A DNA stretch of 64,000 nt from NCBI GenBank assembly GCA_937923175.1, contig CALALB010000014.1:1-64000 (forward strand), written 5' to 3'. This stretch comes from an uncultured Chromatiaceae bacterium (GTDB taxonomy: Bacteria; Pseudomonadota; Gammaproteobacteria; Chromatiales; Chromatiaceae). Position numbers and translations under genes: made by a program. Shown one piece after another: positions 9,073-19,920 of this stretch. The notes below the pieces were generated by a model. The model was given only the letters and a program-made list of their open reading frames with translations. It was not told where the DNA came from and did no database searches. Position 1 is the stretch's first letter. Each line of letters starts with the position of its first letter.

Positions 9073-9981
9073 TTACTTGGGGATCTCTCGGGGCTTGAAG
9101 GCCTCGGCGGTCAGGGCCTGGGCACGCAGACTCTCGTTTTGGCTCCAGACGAGCAAGACCTCCCGGCTGCGGTCGAGCCGAGCGGTCGGCTCAGCGATGA
9201 CCGTGGTGAATGGATTATCCGGGTCATGACGTACGGTCTTGATCCGGGCAACCGGATAGCCGGTTGGAAAACGTCCATCCATTCCCGAGGTGAGTACCAG
9301 GTCGCCGACCTGGACGTCGGCGTTCTTGGGGATATACAACAGTTCCAGATCCAGATTCGGCCCTCTGCCAGCGGCGATGGTTCTAAATCCGGTGCGGCTG
9401 ATCTCGACCGGCAAGGCATGATCTGGATCGGTGATCAGGAGGACGATCGAATAGAAGGGCGTGACCCGGATGACCTGGCCCATCACTGCCCTGGCATCGA
9501 GCACCGGCTGACCGACAAAGACGCCGGCATTTGAACCCTTGTTGAGCATCACCTGCTGGCGATAGGGTGCAAGATCAATCGCCATGACCTCGGCGATCAA
9601 GACCCGATCGCTGACGTCGAGCGACGAACCCAGCAGCTCGCGCAGCCGGGCGTTCTCGGCCTCGAGGGCGTCAAACTGTTGGAGCCTGGCCTTCAGCAGC
9701 AGGTTTTCCCGTTGCAGATCGATATTTTCATCGCGCAGACGCTGTTGATTGACAAAGCGCGCCCGTACCTCGCGCACCATCTGGGTGGGTCGATCGGTAG
9801 CAAACTGCAATGGATAGGTCAATACAGACAAAGCCGTGCGCAGCCATTCGAGCGGCTGTTCGCTATAGTCGGCGATGATCAGCGCAAGGGCCAAAGAGAC
9901 CGCCAGGATAATGCGGAGATGAGGCGAAGGGCCGGATTTGAAGAGAGGCTTAATGGTCGCTATCCTCTTTACCTGCGCCAA
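9073..9981 (-). CDS. mreC: Rod-shape protein MreC
   Basis: MreC is the periplasmic scaffold of the elongasome and contacts PBP2 and MreB. The 302-residue protein has a basic N-terminus, one membrane helix (about 23-41, SLALALIIADY), a coiled coil rich in Glu/Arg/Leu (about 75-115), and the beta-rich domain with NKGSNAGVFVGQPV and TSGMDGRFPTGYPV. It is 39 bases downstream of mreB. The C-terminus ends shortly after the conserved domain. Confidence 0.94.
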   Translation of the reverse strand: MAQVKRIATIKPLFKSGPSPHLRIILAVSLALALIIADYSEQPLEWLRTALSVLTYPLQFATDRPTQMVREVRARFVNQQRLRDENIDLQRENLLLKARLQQFDALEAENARLRELLGSSLDVSDRVLIAEVMAIDLAPYRQQVMLNKGSNAGVFVGQPVLDARAVMGQVIRVTPFYSIVLLITDPDHALPVEISRTGFRTIAAGRGPNLDLELLYIPKNADVQVGDLVLTSGMDGRFPTGYPVARIKTVRHDPDNPFTTVIAEPTARLDRSREVLLVWSQNESLRAQALTAEAFKPREIPK

Positions 9982-10020
9982 AACCCAACCGAGGAGACAC
10001 AGAGGTGCGCCATTCAGCCC

Positions 10021-11163
<1,143 letters not shown>

Positions 11164-11179
11164 CTAGGATCGGGGCGCT

Positions 11180-11209
11180 AATCTAGCAGTCCCCGCCTGG
11201 ATTGGACAA
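11180..11209 (-). promoter_or_regulatory. Candidate sigma-70 promoter for mreB
   Basis: On the minus strand TTGTCC (11204-11209) and TAGATT (11180-11185) are 18 bases apart. This would start transcription about 105 bases before the mreB ATG. The site lies in the divergent mreB/gatC intergenic region. The match is fair, 4 of 6 in each box. Confidence 0.35.
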
Positions 11210-11279
11210 GGCGCCGACCGCCCAAGTCATTTTGTGATATGTTCTCATATCCCGGTTGGTTTGTAATCGCGCAGCACTC

Positions 11280-11567
11280 ATGCACCTGGATCTGGATGAT
11301 ATCGACAAGATTGCCCACTTGGCGCGTTTGGCCATCTCGCCCGAACAGCGGGCACGTTATGCAACGGACCTGAGCGCCATCCTCGACCTGGTCGCTCAGA
11401 TGAATGCGGTCGAGACCACAGGGGTCGAGCCCATGGCTCACCCCCTCCAGATGACCCAGCGTCTGCGCCCCGACATCCCGAGCGAGCCCGATCAGCGCGC
11501 ACGCTTTCAAGCCATTGCCCCCCTGACCGAATCTGGGCTCTATCTCGTTCCAAAGGTCATCGACTGA
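11280..11567 (+). CDS. gatC: Asp/Glu-tRNA amidotransferase subunit GatC
   Basis: GatC is the small belt subunit of GatCAB, which converts Asp-tRNA(Asn) and/or Glu-tRNA(Gln) to the amidated forms. The 95-residue product shows the family pattern: [14 protein letters not shown] near the start, a central VEPMAHPL turn and RPD near residue 65. The frame begins at a TTG at 11256, but the ATG at 11280 starts the conserved helix. It overlaps the gatA start by one base. gatB does not follow. Confidence 0.93.
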   Translation: MHLDLDDIDKIAHLARLAISPEQRARYATDLSAILDLVAQMNAVETTGVEPMAHPLQMTQRLRPDIPSEPDQRARFQAIAPLTESGLYLVPKVID

Positions 11568-13021
11568 TGCAAAACAAGACCATTGCTCAGCTGGCCGCCG
11601 ATCTGCGGCTGCGCCTCTATTCAAGTGTCGAGCTGACCCAGCATTATCTCGAGCGTATCGCCCGGCTCGACCCACGTCTGAATAGCTTTATCACCGTGAC
11701 CGCCGAACAGGCATTGGCCGAGGCCGCGCGCGCCGATCAGCTCTTGCGCTCGGGCGAGGCCGGTCCCTTGACCGGCATCCCCATCGCCCATAAAGACATC
11801 TTTTGTACCCAGGGGGTCAAAACGAGCTGCGGCTCGCGCATGCTCGATCCCTTTATCGCCCCTTATGATGCCACTGTGGTCGAGCGTTTGGCCGCAGCAG
11901 GGGCAGTCATGCTCGGCAAGACCAACATGGATGAGTTTGCGATGGGCTCGAGCAACGAGACGAGCTGGTATGGGCCGGTCAAAAATCCCTGGGATGAAGG
12001 CCGCGTCCCTGGAGGTTCATCCGGCGGCTCGGCGGCAGCAGTGGCCGCCCGTCTGTGTGCGGCTGCCACCGGCACCGACACCGGCGGCTCGATCCGCCAG
12101 CCAGCGGCCTTCTGCGGGATCACGGGCTTAAAGCCGACCTATGGTCTATGTTCGCGCTGGGGAATGGTCGCCTTTGCCTCCTCACTCGATCAAGCGGGGG
12201 TCCTGGCGCGTTCGGCTGCCGATGCTGCCTGTCTCCTCGATGAGATGGCCGGTTTTGACCCACGCGATTCGACCAGCGCCGAGGTCAGTGTACCCGATTA
12301 TGTCGATGCCCTGGACAATGATCTCCACGGACTGCGCATCGGTCTGCCCAGGGAATACTTCGGAGGGGGACTTGATCCAGCGATCGGCGACCGGGTGATG
12401 GATGCGGTCCGCGAGTATGAAAGGCTGGGTGCCTGTATCCAGGAGATCAGCCTGCCCAATAGCCCCCTGGCCGTACCTGTTTATTATGTCATTGCGCCGG
12501 CCGAGTGCTCGTCAAACCTGGCGCGTTTCGATGGGGTCCGCTATGGCTATCGCTGCGCTGATCCCAGCGATCTCGAGGATCTATACAAACGCAGCCGCGC
12601 CGAAGGCTTTGGCGCCGAGGTCAAGCGGCGGATCATGATCGGGACCTATGTCCTTTCCGCAGGCTATTACGACGCCTATTATCTCAAGGCCCAACGGGTT
12701 CGGCAGCTGATCGCCGCTGATTTCAGGCGCGCCTTTGAGCAGGTCGATGTCATCATGGGCCCGACCACCCCGACCACTGCCTTTGCGCTTGGCGCCAAGC
12801 TCGATGACCCGGTGGCCATGTATCTCAACGATATCTATACCATCCCCGCCAATCTCGCAGGCCTACCGGCACTCTCAATCCCGATCGAGCCGCTGGCTGG
12901 ATTGCCAGTGGGTTTGCAGATCATCGGCGATCATTTCCAGGAGGCCCGGTTGCTCAATGTCGCCCATCGCTATCAGCATGTGACCCATTGGCATCAGGCC
13001 GCGCCCCCGGGTTTCGATTGA
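11567..13021 (+). CDS. gatA: Asp/Glu-tRNA amidotransferase subunit GatA
   Basis: GatA is the amidase subunit that releases ammonia from glutamine for transamidation on GatB. The 484-residue protein has the amidase-signature triad: K76 in AHKD, S151 in the [10 protein letters not shown] loop, and S175 in [11 protein letters not shown]. Its length is standard. The usual third gene, gatB, is absent; the next gene (ptsI) is convergent and ends 8 bases away, so gatB must be elsewhere in the genome if the complex is functional. Confidence 0.96.
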   Translation: MQNKTIAQLAADLRLRLYSSVELTQHYLERIARLDPRLNSFITVTAEQALAEAARADQLLRSGEAGPLTGIPIAHKDIFCTQGVKTSCGSRMLDPFIAPYDATVVERLAAAGAVMLGKTNMDEFAMGSSNETSWYGPVKNPWDEGRVPGGSSGGSAAAVAARLCAAATGTDTGGSIRQPAAFCGITGLKPTYGLCSRWGMVAFASSLDQAGVLARSAADAACLLDEMAGFDPRDSTSAEVSVPDYVDALDNDLHGLRIGLPREYFGGGLDPAIGDRVMDAVREYERLGACIQEISLPNSPLAVPVYYVIAPAECSSNLARFDGVRYGYRCADPSDLEDLYKRSRAEGFGAEVKRRIMIGTYVLSAGYYDAYYLKAQRVRQLIAADFRRAFEQVDVIMGPTTPTTAFALGAKLDDPVAMYLNDIYTIPANLAGLPALSIPIEPLAGLPVGLQIIGDHFQEARLLNVAHRYQHVTHWHQAAPPGFD

Positions 13022-13028
13022 GCCCCCG

Positions 13029-14759
13029 TTACAGCGCATTCAAGTTGGCCACGAACTGGGCTGGGTCGATCTCATCCAGGTGCTCGAACAGGTGATCGAC
13101 GGATCGGCTCAGGGCGGCGATCTCAGAGCCGAGCACGACCTCCTTGACATCGAGCAGGGCACCTGGATGCATGCTGAATTCGCGCAGCCCCATCCCGAGC
13201 AGCAGGCGGGTGAAACGCGGGTCGCCCGCCATCTCGCCGCACATCCCCACCGGGATCGGGAGTGCGCGTCCGGCCTCAAGGGTCAGGCGGATCAGGCGTA
13301 GGATCGCTGGATGGAGGGGATCAAAGAGGTCGTTGACCGATTCATCCAGACGGTCGATAGCCAGGGTGTATTGAATCAGGTCATTGGTGCCAATCGAGAG
13401 AAAATCCAGGCGGCGGGCGATGGCTGCGGCAGTCAGCGCCGCCGCTGGGACCTCGATCATGGCGCCGATTGGCATGCGCGAGTCATAAGCCAGACCCTCG
13501 CGGTCGAGCTGGCGCTTGCATTCGACGATGAGAGCAAGCGCCCGCTCGACCTCATGGATACTGGTGACCAAGGGCAGCATCAGGCGCACTGGCCCAAATG
13601 CCGAGGCACGCAGGATGGCGCGCACCTGGGGGATGAACAGCTCTGGTTCCTTGAGACACAGCCGGATCGCCCGCAGCCCCAGGGCGGGGTTGCTCATGTT
13701 CGGGCCAGACCCCTTGAAGGCCGGGCCGTGCTTGTCGAGCCCCAGGTCGAGGGTGCGGATGGTGATCGGGCGCCCCTCGAGTTGGCTGAGGATGGCGCAA
13801 TAGTTGGCCAGATGTTCCTCCTCGTCCGGTAGGTCGGGACGGTTCATATAGAGGAACTCGGTGCGATACAGGCCGATGCCGCATGCCCCTGCCTGTCTGG
13901 CCAGTTCGACGTCCTCGGGCAGCTCCAGATTGGCCTGGAGCTGGATCTCGAACCCATCGCGGGTGCGCGTCGGTCGCTGGACCAGGGCACCTAGCCGTCC
14001 CTGCCGAGCGGCAAAGGTCCGCAGATGGGCGCGATAGTCATCGAGAATGCGTTCGTCGGCATTGGCGATGACCGTGCCCGTATGACCGTCGACGATCAGA
14101 AGCTCACCGGCGCGCAGATAACGGCTGATCGAATGGACCCCCACGACAGCCGGGATCCCCAGGCTGCGCGCCAGGATGGCAGTATGCGACATCGGACCGC
14201 CATATTCGGTGACAAAGGCAATCGCGCCACGTTGACGGAGGAGGATGGCATCGGCTGGCATGAGATCCTGGGCAACCACGACATAGCCGCTGAGCTCACT
14301 TTCGCCCCGTTCGGCGAGGGAGGCTGTATCGCTGAGGAAACGCTGGATTTGATGGACGACATGGGCAACATCATCGCGCCGCGCCCGCAGATAGGGATCC
14401 TCCATCTGCTCGAAGACCGCCAGTAGGCTATCGAGATGGCGCTGCAGGGCCCATTCAGCTGAGCAATGCTCATCAGCGACCAGGCGACGCACCCCTTCAA
14501 GCAGTACCTGGTCCTCGAGCATCAAGAGATGGGCATCGATGAACTCGGTGAGCTCGCGGGGGATCTGGGCACGCACCAATTGCAGCGACTGACGGGCGGC
14601 CTCGACCGCTAGCTCGAAGCGGGCAAGCTCGCGGGGGACCTCCTCGCTGGCAATCTCCGCCTGAACCAGGCTCAGCTGTCCGCCGCGATCGATCAAGGCG
14701 GGCCCCAAGGCGATCGCCTGCACCGAGCCGATCCCAATGCCCTGAAAGGCCAGGGTCAC
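13029..14759 (-). CDS. ptsI: PTS phosphotransferase enzyme I
   Basis: Enzyme I takes phosphate from phosphoenolpyruvate and passes it to HPr. The 576-residue protein has the N-terminal HPr-binding/phosphohistidine domain with active-site H192 in GGPMSHTAILARSLG, and a C-terminal PEP-binding barrel with YRTEFLYMNR, MIEVPAA, SIGTNDLIQYTLA and the cysteine motif GMCGEMAGD. No N-terminal GAF domain is present, so it is not PtsP. It overlaps ptsH by 4 bases. With no IIB/IIC genes nearby, the chain probably serves regulation rather than sugar uptake. Confidence 0.94.
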   Translation of the reverse strand: MTLAFQGIGIGSVQAIALGPALIDRGGQLSLVQAEIASEEVPRELARFELAVEAARQSLQLVRAQIPRELTEFIDAHLLMLEDQVLLEGVRRLVADEHCSAEWALQRHLDSLLAVFEQMEDPYLRARRDDVAHVVHQIQRFLSDTASLAERGESELSGYVVVAQDLMPADAILLRQRGAIAFVTEYGGPMSHTAILARSLGIPAVVGVHSISRYLRAGELLIVDGHTGTVIANADERILDDYRAHLRTFAARQGRLGALVQRPTRTRDGFEIQLQANLELPEDVELARQAGACGIGLYRTEFLYMNRPDLPDEEEHLANYCAILSQLEGRPITIRTLDLGLDKHGPAFKGSGPNMSNPALGLRAIRLCLKEPELFIPQVRAILRASAFGPVRLMLPLVTSIHEVERALALIVECKRQLDREGLAYDSRMPIGAMIEVPAAALTAAAIARRLDFLSIGTNDLIQYTLAIDRLDESVNDLFDPLHPAILRLIRLTLEAGRALPIPVGMCGEMAGDPRFTRLLLGMGLREFSMHPGALLDVKEVVLGSEIAALSRSVDHLFEHLDEIDPAQFVANLNAL

Positions 14760-15025
14760 TCTGGTTCTCCGAAACGTTCTGCGATCAACTGTTCGATGGC
14801 TGCCATCGCCTCTTGCTCATCGCTGCCGTCGGTCTCAACCAGGATTCGACTCCCTTGACTGGCAGCCAGCATCATCAGGCCCATGATGCTCTTGCCGTTG
14901 ACGCTTTGTCCGTCGCGCCCGATCCGCACCTCGCTGGCGAAGCGATCGGCACATTTCACCAATTTGGCCGCAGCCCTGGCATGCAGCCCCAGTTTATTGA
15001 TGATCTCGAGCTCTTTGCGGATCAT
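14756..15025 (-). CDS. ptsH: Phosphocarrier protein HPr
   Basis: HPr relays phosphate from enzyme I to EIIA proteins. The 89-residue protein has the catalytic H15 in GLHARAAAK and a serine at position 46 in GKSIMGLM. Position 46 is the residue phosphorylated by HprK, and hprK is encoded four genes upstream, so dual His/Ser control of this HPr is likely. The gene lies between the EIIA-Man gene and ptsI, overlapping ptsI by 4 bases. Confidence 0.95.
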   Translation of the reverse strand: MIRKELEIINKLGLHARAAAKLVKCADRFASEVRIGRDGQSVNGKSIMGLMMLAASQGSRILVETDGSDEQEAMAAIEQLIAERFGEPE

Positions 15026-15089
15026 CCGCAGGGCCCCTTTGTCCTGAGGTTAGACCTAAACATTCAACCAAACCCTGATCCCCGGGATC

Positions 15090-15473
15090 CTACTCGCGCA
15101 CCCCCTCGCGTCCGCCGCTGAGAGCCTTTTCAGTCAGGCGATCGAGGTCGAGGTCGGCATAATTGAGCGTTCGCAGCAGCATGGGTAGATTCAGGCCGCT
15201 GACCACGCGCAGCCGGCTGTGAGAGGCGGCAAGCGCATGCGCGATATTGGCCGGGGTCGACCCATAGAGATCGGTGAGTACCAAGATACCCTGGCCCTGG
15301 TCAAGCGCGGCAGCCAGTGTCTGGCAATGTTTGAGGATTTCCTCTGTCGAGGTGTCATTGATCACCTCGCAGCAGGCAATCCCCGGCGGCAGCTCGCCCA
15401 GGATCTCGGCGGCAATCCTGAGCAGATCACCGGCAAGCGGGCGATGGGTCAAAAGCAGGATGCCAACGCTCAC
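15090..15473 (-). CDS. PTS EIIA component, mannose (Man) family
   Basis: This 127-residue protein matches the EIIA-Man fold: active-site H10 in ILLLTHRPLAG, then VLTDLYGSTPANIA, which shapes the active site. It accepts phosphate from HPr. No IIB, IIC or IID genes accompany it, as in many proteobacteria with a truncated, regulatory PTS. It overlaps rapZ by 4 bases and precedes ptsH by 64 bases. Confidence 0.9.
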   Translation of the reverse strand: MSVGILLLTHRPLAGDLLRIAAEILGELPPGIACCEVINDTSTEEILKHCQTLAAALDQGQGILVLTDLYGSTPANIAHALAASHSRLRVVSGLNLPMLLRTLNYADLDLDRLTEKALSGGREGVRE

Positions 15474-16327
15474 GCGAGCTCGCGATGGCGAACGATGACC
15501 CGATGTCCCAGGGCCGCGAAACGTTCGCGCAGACGCTCGATCAGATAGACCGAGCGATGCTGGCCGCCGGTACAGCCGATGGCAATGGTCAGATAGCTGC
15601 GCCCGTCGTTCTCGAAGTGAGGTATCCAGCGCTCGAAGAAACCGAGGATCTCATCGCGCATCTGCACGACCTCCGGGCTGGACTCCAAGAATTGGACGAC
15701 CTCGGGATCAAGACCGGTGCGCATCCGCAAACCAGGTTGCCAATGCGGATTGGGCAGACAGCGCACGTCGAACACGAAATCGACGTCTAGCGGCACCCCG
15801 TGCTTGAAACCGAATGATTTCAATAGGATCGACAAGCGCGGTGAGGCATCCCCCAGGACCCAACCCCGTATCCGGTCGCGCAGCTCATGGACATTGGTCT
15901 GACTAGTGTCGATGCGCAGATCTGCCTGGGCGCGCACCGGGGCGAGCAGCTCTTGTTCGAGCAGGATCGCCTCGCGCAGGGGACGATCGCCCTGGGTCAG
16001 CGGATGGCGACGGCGGGTCTCGCTATACCGCCGAATCAGGGTGTCGAGCTGGGACTCTAGAAACAACAGCTGGCAGTCGATGCCTTGGGCGCGCGCTGAC
16101 TCCATGAGCTCTGGCAGTCGGTAGAGGGCCTCGGGTGTCCCGCGGGCGTCGATGCCGACCGCAGTCTTGCTGAGGGCCGGATCCGGCTGGGTCTGAAGCC
16201 TGAGGACCAGATCCTGCAGCAGGAAAAAGGGTAGATTGTCGATACAATAAAAGCCGATGTCCTCCAGGGTATGAAGCGCAATACTCTTACCTGCCCCCGA
16301 TAGACCGCTGAGGATGATCAGCTGCAT
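15470..16327 (-). CDS. rapZ: RNase adapter RapZ
   Basis: RapZ is a nucleotide-binding protein; in enterobacteria it binds sRNA GlmZ and presents it to RNase E, tuning glucosamine-6-phosphate synthesis. The 285-residue product has the Walker A GLSGAGKS (8-15), the FLESQ segment, and the conserved C-terminal GCTGGQHRSVYL motif. It overlaps hprK by 10 bases and the EIIA gene by 4, so it is translated within the PTS-Ntr block. The sRNA partner was not found in this window. Confidence 0.94.
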   Translation of the reverse strand: MQLIILSGLSGAGKSIALHTLEDIGFYCIDNLPFFLLQDLVLRLQTQPDPALSKTAVGIDARGTPEALYRLPELMESARAQGIDCQLLFLESQLDTLIRRYSETRRRHPLTQGDRPLREAILLEQELLAPVRAQADLRIDTSQTNVHELRDRIRGWVLGDASPRLSILLKSFGFKHGVPLDVDFVFDVRCLPNPHWQPGLRMRTGLDPEVVQFLESSPEVVQMRDEILGFFERWIPHFENDGRSYLTIAIGCTGGQHRSVYLIERLRERFAALGHRVIVRHRELA

Positions 16328-17289
16328 GGATATCCCTCCCTTGCCTGGCCCTTGGCCGGCGGCTCGGGACGATCCTGTTGGATGGCGTGGGTCTGACGAT
16401 CGATCAGGTCGGCGCTTGCGTCATAGCCGCGGATCCGGAGAATCTGTTGTCTGACCGCGGCCTCGACCAGGATTGCAAGATTGCGCCCCGGCGCGACCGG
16501 CATGGTAATCCGCGGGATCCTGACCCCCAGGATGGCCGTTGCCGAGAGGCTGCCCTCGAGCCGATTGGCAAGTTGGGGATGGTCGAGTGGCTGCAGATCA
16601 ATGATCAGATCGAGCGATTTGCTGGGCACAACCGCCCCTTCGCCGAACATGGCGCGGATATTGAGGATTCCTAGGCCCCGCACCTCGAGGAAGTCTTGAA
16701 GCACCTCTGGACAACGGCCCTCGATGATCCCAGGCGCGATCCGGGCAAAGGAGGGTGCGTCATCGGCGATCAGACGATGGCCGCGGCTGATCAGATCGAG
16801 CGCAAGCTCGCTCTTGCCGACGGCAGGCGCACCAGTCAGAAGCACCCCCATCCCTAAGACCTCGATGAAGACCCCATGGAGGATGATACGCTCGGCAAGC
16901 GCCTGGGTGAGGAAATAGTGCAGATGATCGATCAGATCCTGGTTGCCCAGGGGTGAGGCGAGCAGGGGGGTTGCCGAGGCTTGGGCGCGCTCCAGCCATT
17001 CGGCCGTCGGCAGGATGTCGTCGCTGAAGATGATGGCCACTGGATGATCGGCAAAGAGCCTGTCGAGCATCTCGGTATGGGCTGGACCCCCCAGGCCTGC
17101 CAGATAACGTTGCTCTGGGGGTCCAACCACCTGGAGACGGTTGGGATGAATGAGATTGAGCGAGCCGATCAGCGATTGTTCGGGATCGTCGCCGCGCAAG
17201 GGGCAGGGTATTGCCGGCTCTGGCGTCAGCCAGCGCAGCTTGAGCTGGTTACCGATCTGGGCCACAAGGCCTTGCAGGCTGTCGATCAT
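16318..17289 (-). CDS. hprK: HPr kinase/phosphorylase
   Basis: HprK phosphorylates and dephosphorylates Ser46 of HPr. The 323-residue protein has an N-terminal regulatory domain, then the HGV segment (139-141), Walker A GAPAVGKS (153-160), IADDAP (near 175-179) and the signature EVRGLGILNIRAMFG. The ptsH in the same unit keeps Ser46, so kinase and target are both encoded here. It lies 14 bases downstream of ptsN. Confidence 0.94.
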   Translation of the reverse strand: MIDSLQGLVAQIGNQLKLRWLTPEPAIPCPLRGDDPEQSLIGSLNLIHPNRLQVVGPPEQRYLAGLGGPAHTEMLDRLFADHPVAIIFSDDILPTAEWLERAQASATPLLASPLGNQDLIDHLHYFLTQALAERIILHGVFIEVLGMGVLLTGAPAVGKSELALDLISRGHRLIADDAPSFARIAPGIIEGRCPEVLQDFLEVRGLGILNIRAMFGEGAVVPSKSLDLIIDLQPLDHPQLANRLEGSLSATAILGVRIPRITMPVAPGRNLAILVEAAVRQQILRIRGYDASADLIDRQTHAIQQDRPEPPAKGQAREGYPCS

Positions 17290-17302
17290 GGCTTGGGTCG
17301 CA

Positions 17303-17752
17303 CTAGCGGGCGTTTAAGACCCTCAAGATCTCCTCGTTTGCCCGGGCCTCGCGCAACTGGGCCCGAATATTGGGGTCGCTAAACAGGGTGGCCAGATGGG
17401 CGAGCAGGCGCAGATGCTCGTCATTGGCGGTATCGGGCACGAGCAGGGCAAAGGCCAGATCGACCGGCTGGCCATCAACGGCATCATAGTCAATCCCATG
17501 GGTGGTCCGCACAAAGGATCCAATGGCCTCACCGACTTGGGTCATTCGCGCATGGGGCAGGGCGACTCCATACCCCAGACCCGTGCTTCCGAGACGCTCG
17601 CGTTCAATCAGATGTTCAAAAACGCTTTCGGCCTGTAAACGGGGATGACCGCTGGCAAGCAGCTCGGCGAGGGTCTCGATCAAACGCTTTTTGCTGGCGA
17701 CCTCGACCCCGCAGCGGATACGCTCGGGCGTGATCAATTCGGGCATCAGCAT
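17303..17752 (-). CDS. ptsN: Nitrogen-regulatory EIIA protein PtsN
   Basis: EIIA-Ntr is the output protein of the nitrogen-related PTS and, in enterobacteria, modulates potassium transport and other functions according to its phosphorylation. The 149-residue protein carries the phosphorylatable H67 in GYGVALPHARM and the conserved GSTGLG before it. It sits downstream of rpoN and hpf, as is typical. A 245-base gap with no gene separates it from hpf. Confidence 0.94.
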   Translation of the reverse strand: MLMPELITPERIRCGVEVASKKRLIETLAELLASGHPRLQAESVFEHLIERERLGSTGLGYGVALPHARMTQVGEAIGSFVRTTHGIDYDAVDGQPVDLAFALLVPDTANDEHLRLLAHLATLFSDPNIRAQLREARANEEILRVLNAR

Positions 17753-17997
17753 AGCCCTGGTCTCCCTGGCGACCTAGGCCAAGCCGAGATGGTGAGCCCG
17801 AGGTGCTGGGCCGGATAATCTGAGCGCGGACGGGATGCAGTACGCATCATGGTCGTTTTCCCCCTTGCGGCGGGTGGTCAGGCCGGGCCTTGCCATTGGG
17901 CGAGGGCGATAGCCTGCCGCTTGTTTGAAACCTGCAGACGCCGCGGTCTCCATCGGGCGCACGGCGTCCATCTATCAGGCAAGGTTGATACCCACGC

Positions 17998-18312
17998 TCA
18001 GTCAGCGGTCTTGGTCGCAGCAGTGCGGTGATTCTGCCGCTTTTCTTTATAACGCAGGATCTGGCGATCGAGTTTATCCACCAGTCCGTCAATGGCGGCA
18101 TAGAGATCCTCATGGACCGCATCGGCGAATAGGGTCCCGCCGTTGACATGCAAGGTGGCCTCGGCCTTTTGCTCGAGCTTTTCGACGCTCAGGATGACAT
18201 GGGCGTTGATGACGTGGTCGAAATGGCGCGCCAGACGCTCGAACTTGGTGTCCACATAGGACCTTAGCGCGTCCGTGACCTCGATATGATGACCCGTCAG
18301 GTTGATATGCAT
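17998..18312 (-). CDS. hpf: Ribosome hibernation promoting factor Hpf
   Basis: Short-form Hpf binds the 30S decoding region and promotes 100S dimers of inactive ribosomes. The 104-residue protein reads INLTGHHIEVTDALRSYV at the start, then HVILSVEK and AVHEDLYAAIDGLVDKLDRQ, as in the family. An upstream extension to 18396 is open but overlaps rpoN; the ATG at 18312 gives the normal start. It lies 34 bases downstream of rpoN. Confidence 0.94.
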   Translation of the reverse strand: MHINLTGHHIEVTDALRSYVDTKFERLARHFDHVINAHVILSVEKLEQKAEATLHVNGGTLFADAVHEDLYAAIDGLVDKLDRQILRYKEKRQNHRTAATKTAD

Positions 18313-18346
18313 CTTGGACTCCTTAGCAGAGGTTTCAAACGGCCTG

Positions 18347-19834
18347 TCAAGCCAGGCGTTTGCGCTCACTCGAGGCTGGTATACCCATGGCCTCACGGTA
18401 TTTGGCGACGGTTCGACGCGCGATCCGAATCCCCTGGTTTGCCAAGGCCCGAGCGATCTGCTGGTCGCTTAAGGGTTTGGAGGGCGATTCGGCAGCAATG
18501 AGCCTGCGAATCAGTGCCCGGATCGCGGTGGCCGAACAGGCGCCGCCAGAAAGGGTGCTGACATGGGACGAAAAGAAATACTTGAGCTCGAAGGTCCCGC
18601 GCGGGGTCAGCATATATTTTTGGGTAGTGACCCGCGAGACGGTCGATTCATGAAGCCCCAGGGCCTCGGCAACGTCGCGCAGCACCAAGGGATGCATCCA
18701 TTCCTCGCCGTGGTCTAGGAAATCCTGTTGCAGTTCCACGATCTTGGCGCCCACCCGCAGCACGGTCTCGTTGCGACTCGCCAGGCTTTTGATGAACCAG
18801 CGCGCCTCCTGGAGATGGCTTTTGAGCATCAGGCCAGCGGCGCTTTGATCGGCCCGACGGATCAGGCGCGCATAATCGGTCTTGATCCGCAGCCTGGGTG
18901 TGATCTCGGGATTCAATTCGACCTGCCAGCGACCATCTCTCTTGTGAACCAGGAGATCGGGTACAACGTACTCCGGCGCCGTCTCCTCGATCAAGCGGCC
19001 GGGGCGCGGATTTAGCCGGCGGATGAGGGCAAGCGCCCTAACCACTGCCTCGACCTCGACCTTGAGCAGACGCGCAAGCCCACCGATATCGCCCTGAGAT
19101 AATTGCCCAAAACCCGAGGTGCAGATGGCGAGCGCCAGATCGCGTTCAGGCAGGCTCTGCGGAAGTTGATGTAACTGGATCAACAGACATTCGCGTAGAT
19201 CGCGCGCCCCGACCCCAGGCGGATCCAGCGATTGAATCCGGTGGATCTCGGTGGCAACCTCATCCGGATCGATCCCAGGATCACCCAGGGTGGCGACCAG
19301 CTCATCCAGGCCGGCTCGCAGATAGCCGTCCGCATCGATGGCATCGAGCACAGTGTAGGCGATCATCAGCTCGCGTTCATTGAGCCGGATAAGATTCAGT
19401 TGCCACAACAGATAATCGCGTAGGCTCTGGGGACGGCTGTGACGGAGCAAGGGGTCCTGGGTCTCCTCATCACCCATCCTCGCGGAGACGAACGGCAGAT
19501 CGTTCTCGAAGACATCCTGCCATTGCACATCGACCGGCAGCTCCTGGGGGATGATCTCGGCGCCAGTATCGATCTCGCGTTCTGCCGCATCTACTGGTGA
19601 ATCGCCCTGGTCGCCTGAATCATCCTCTAACCAATCCAGATCCGGTTCGGAGCCGTTTGGCGCATCCCAAGGATCGGTCTCATCGGCCTCCTCGAGCAAG
19701 ATATTGCCTTCCAAGGCAGCCTGGATCTCCTGCTGCAATTCGAGCGTCGAGAGCTGCAACAGACGGATCGCCTGTTGCAGCTGAGGCGTCATGGTCAACT
19801 GCTGGTTGAGTCGCAACTGGAGGCTAGGCTTCAT
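18347..19834 (-). CDS. rpoN: RNA polymerase sigma-54 factor RpoN
   Basis: RpoN directs transcription from -24/-12 promoters with AAA activators. The 495-residue protein has the Gln/Leu-rich region I (LRLNQQLTMTPQLQQAIRLL), an acidic linker, the core-binding region, a helix-turn-helix with LHESTVSRVTTQKY, and the C-terminal RpoN box ARRTVAKYRE. The frame opens at 19864, but the ATG at 19834 gives the family start MKPSLQLR. It lies 86 bases downstream of lptB. Confidence 0.96.
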   Translation of the reverse strand: MKPSLQLRLNQQLTMTPQLQQAIRLLQLSTLELQQEIQAALEGNILLEEADETDPWDAPNGSEPDLDWLEDDSGDQGDSPVDAAEREIDTGAEIIPQELPVDVQWQDVFENDLPFVSARMGDEETQDPLLRHSRPQSLRDYLLWQLNLIRLNERELMIAYTVLDAIDADGYLRAGLDELVATLGDPGIDPDEVATEIHRIQSLDPPGVGARDLRECLLIQLHQLPQSLPERDLALAICTSGFGQLSQGDIGGLARLLKVEVEAVVRALALIRRLNPRPGRLIEETAPEYVVPDLLVHKRDGRWQVELNPEITPRLRIKTDYARLIRRADQSAAGLMLKSHLQEARWFIKSLASRNETVLRVGAKIVELQQDFLDHGEEWMHPLVLRDVAEALGLHESTVSRVTTQKYMLTPRGTFELKYFFSSHVSTLSGGACSATAIRALIRRLIAAESPSKPLSDQQIARALANQGIRIARRTVAKYREAMGIPASSERKRLA

Positions 19835-19920
19835 CGCACCGGCCAGGGATCGTTCAAACTGCAATAAAGATGCCTGATTCGATTGTAGTCGATTTTCTGG
19901 GGTTTTAGACCGCAGGCGCC

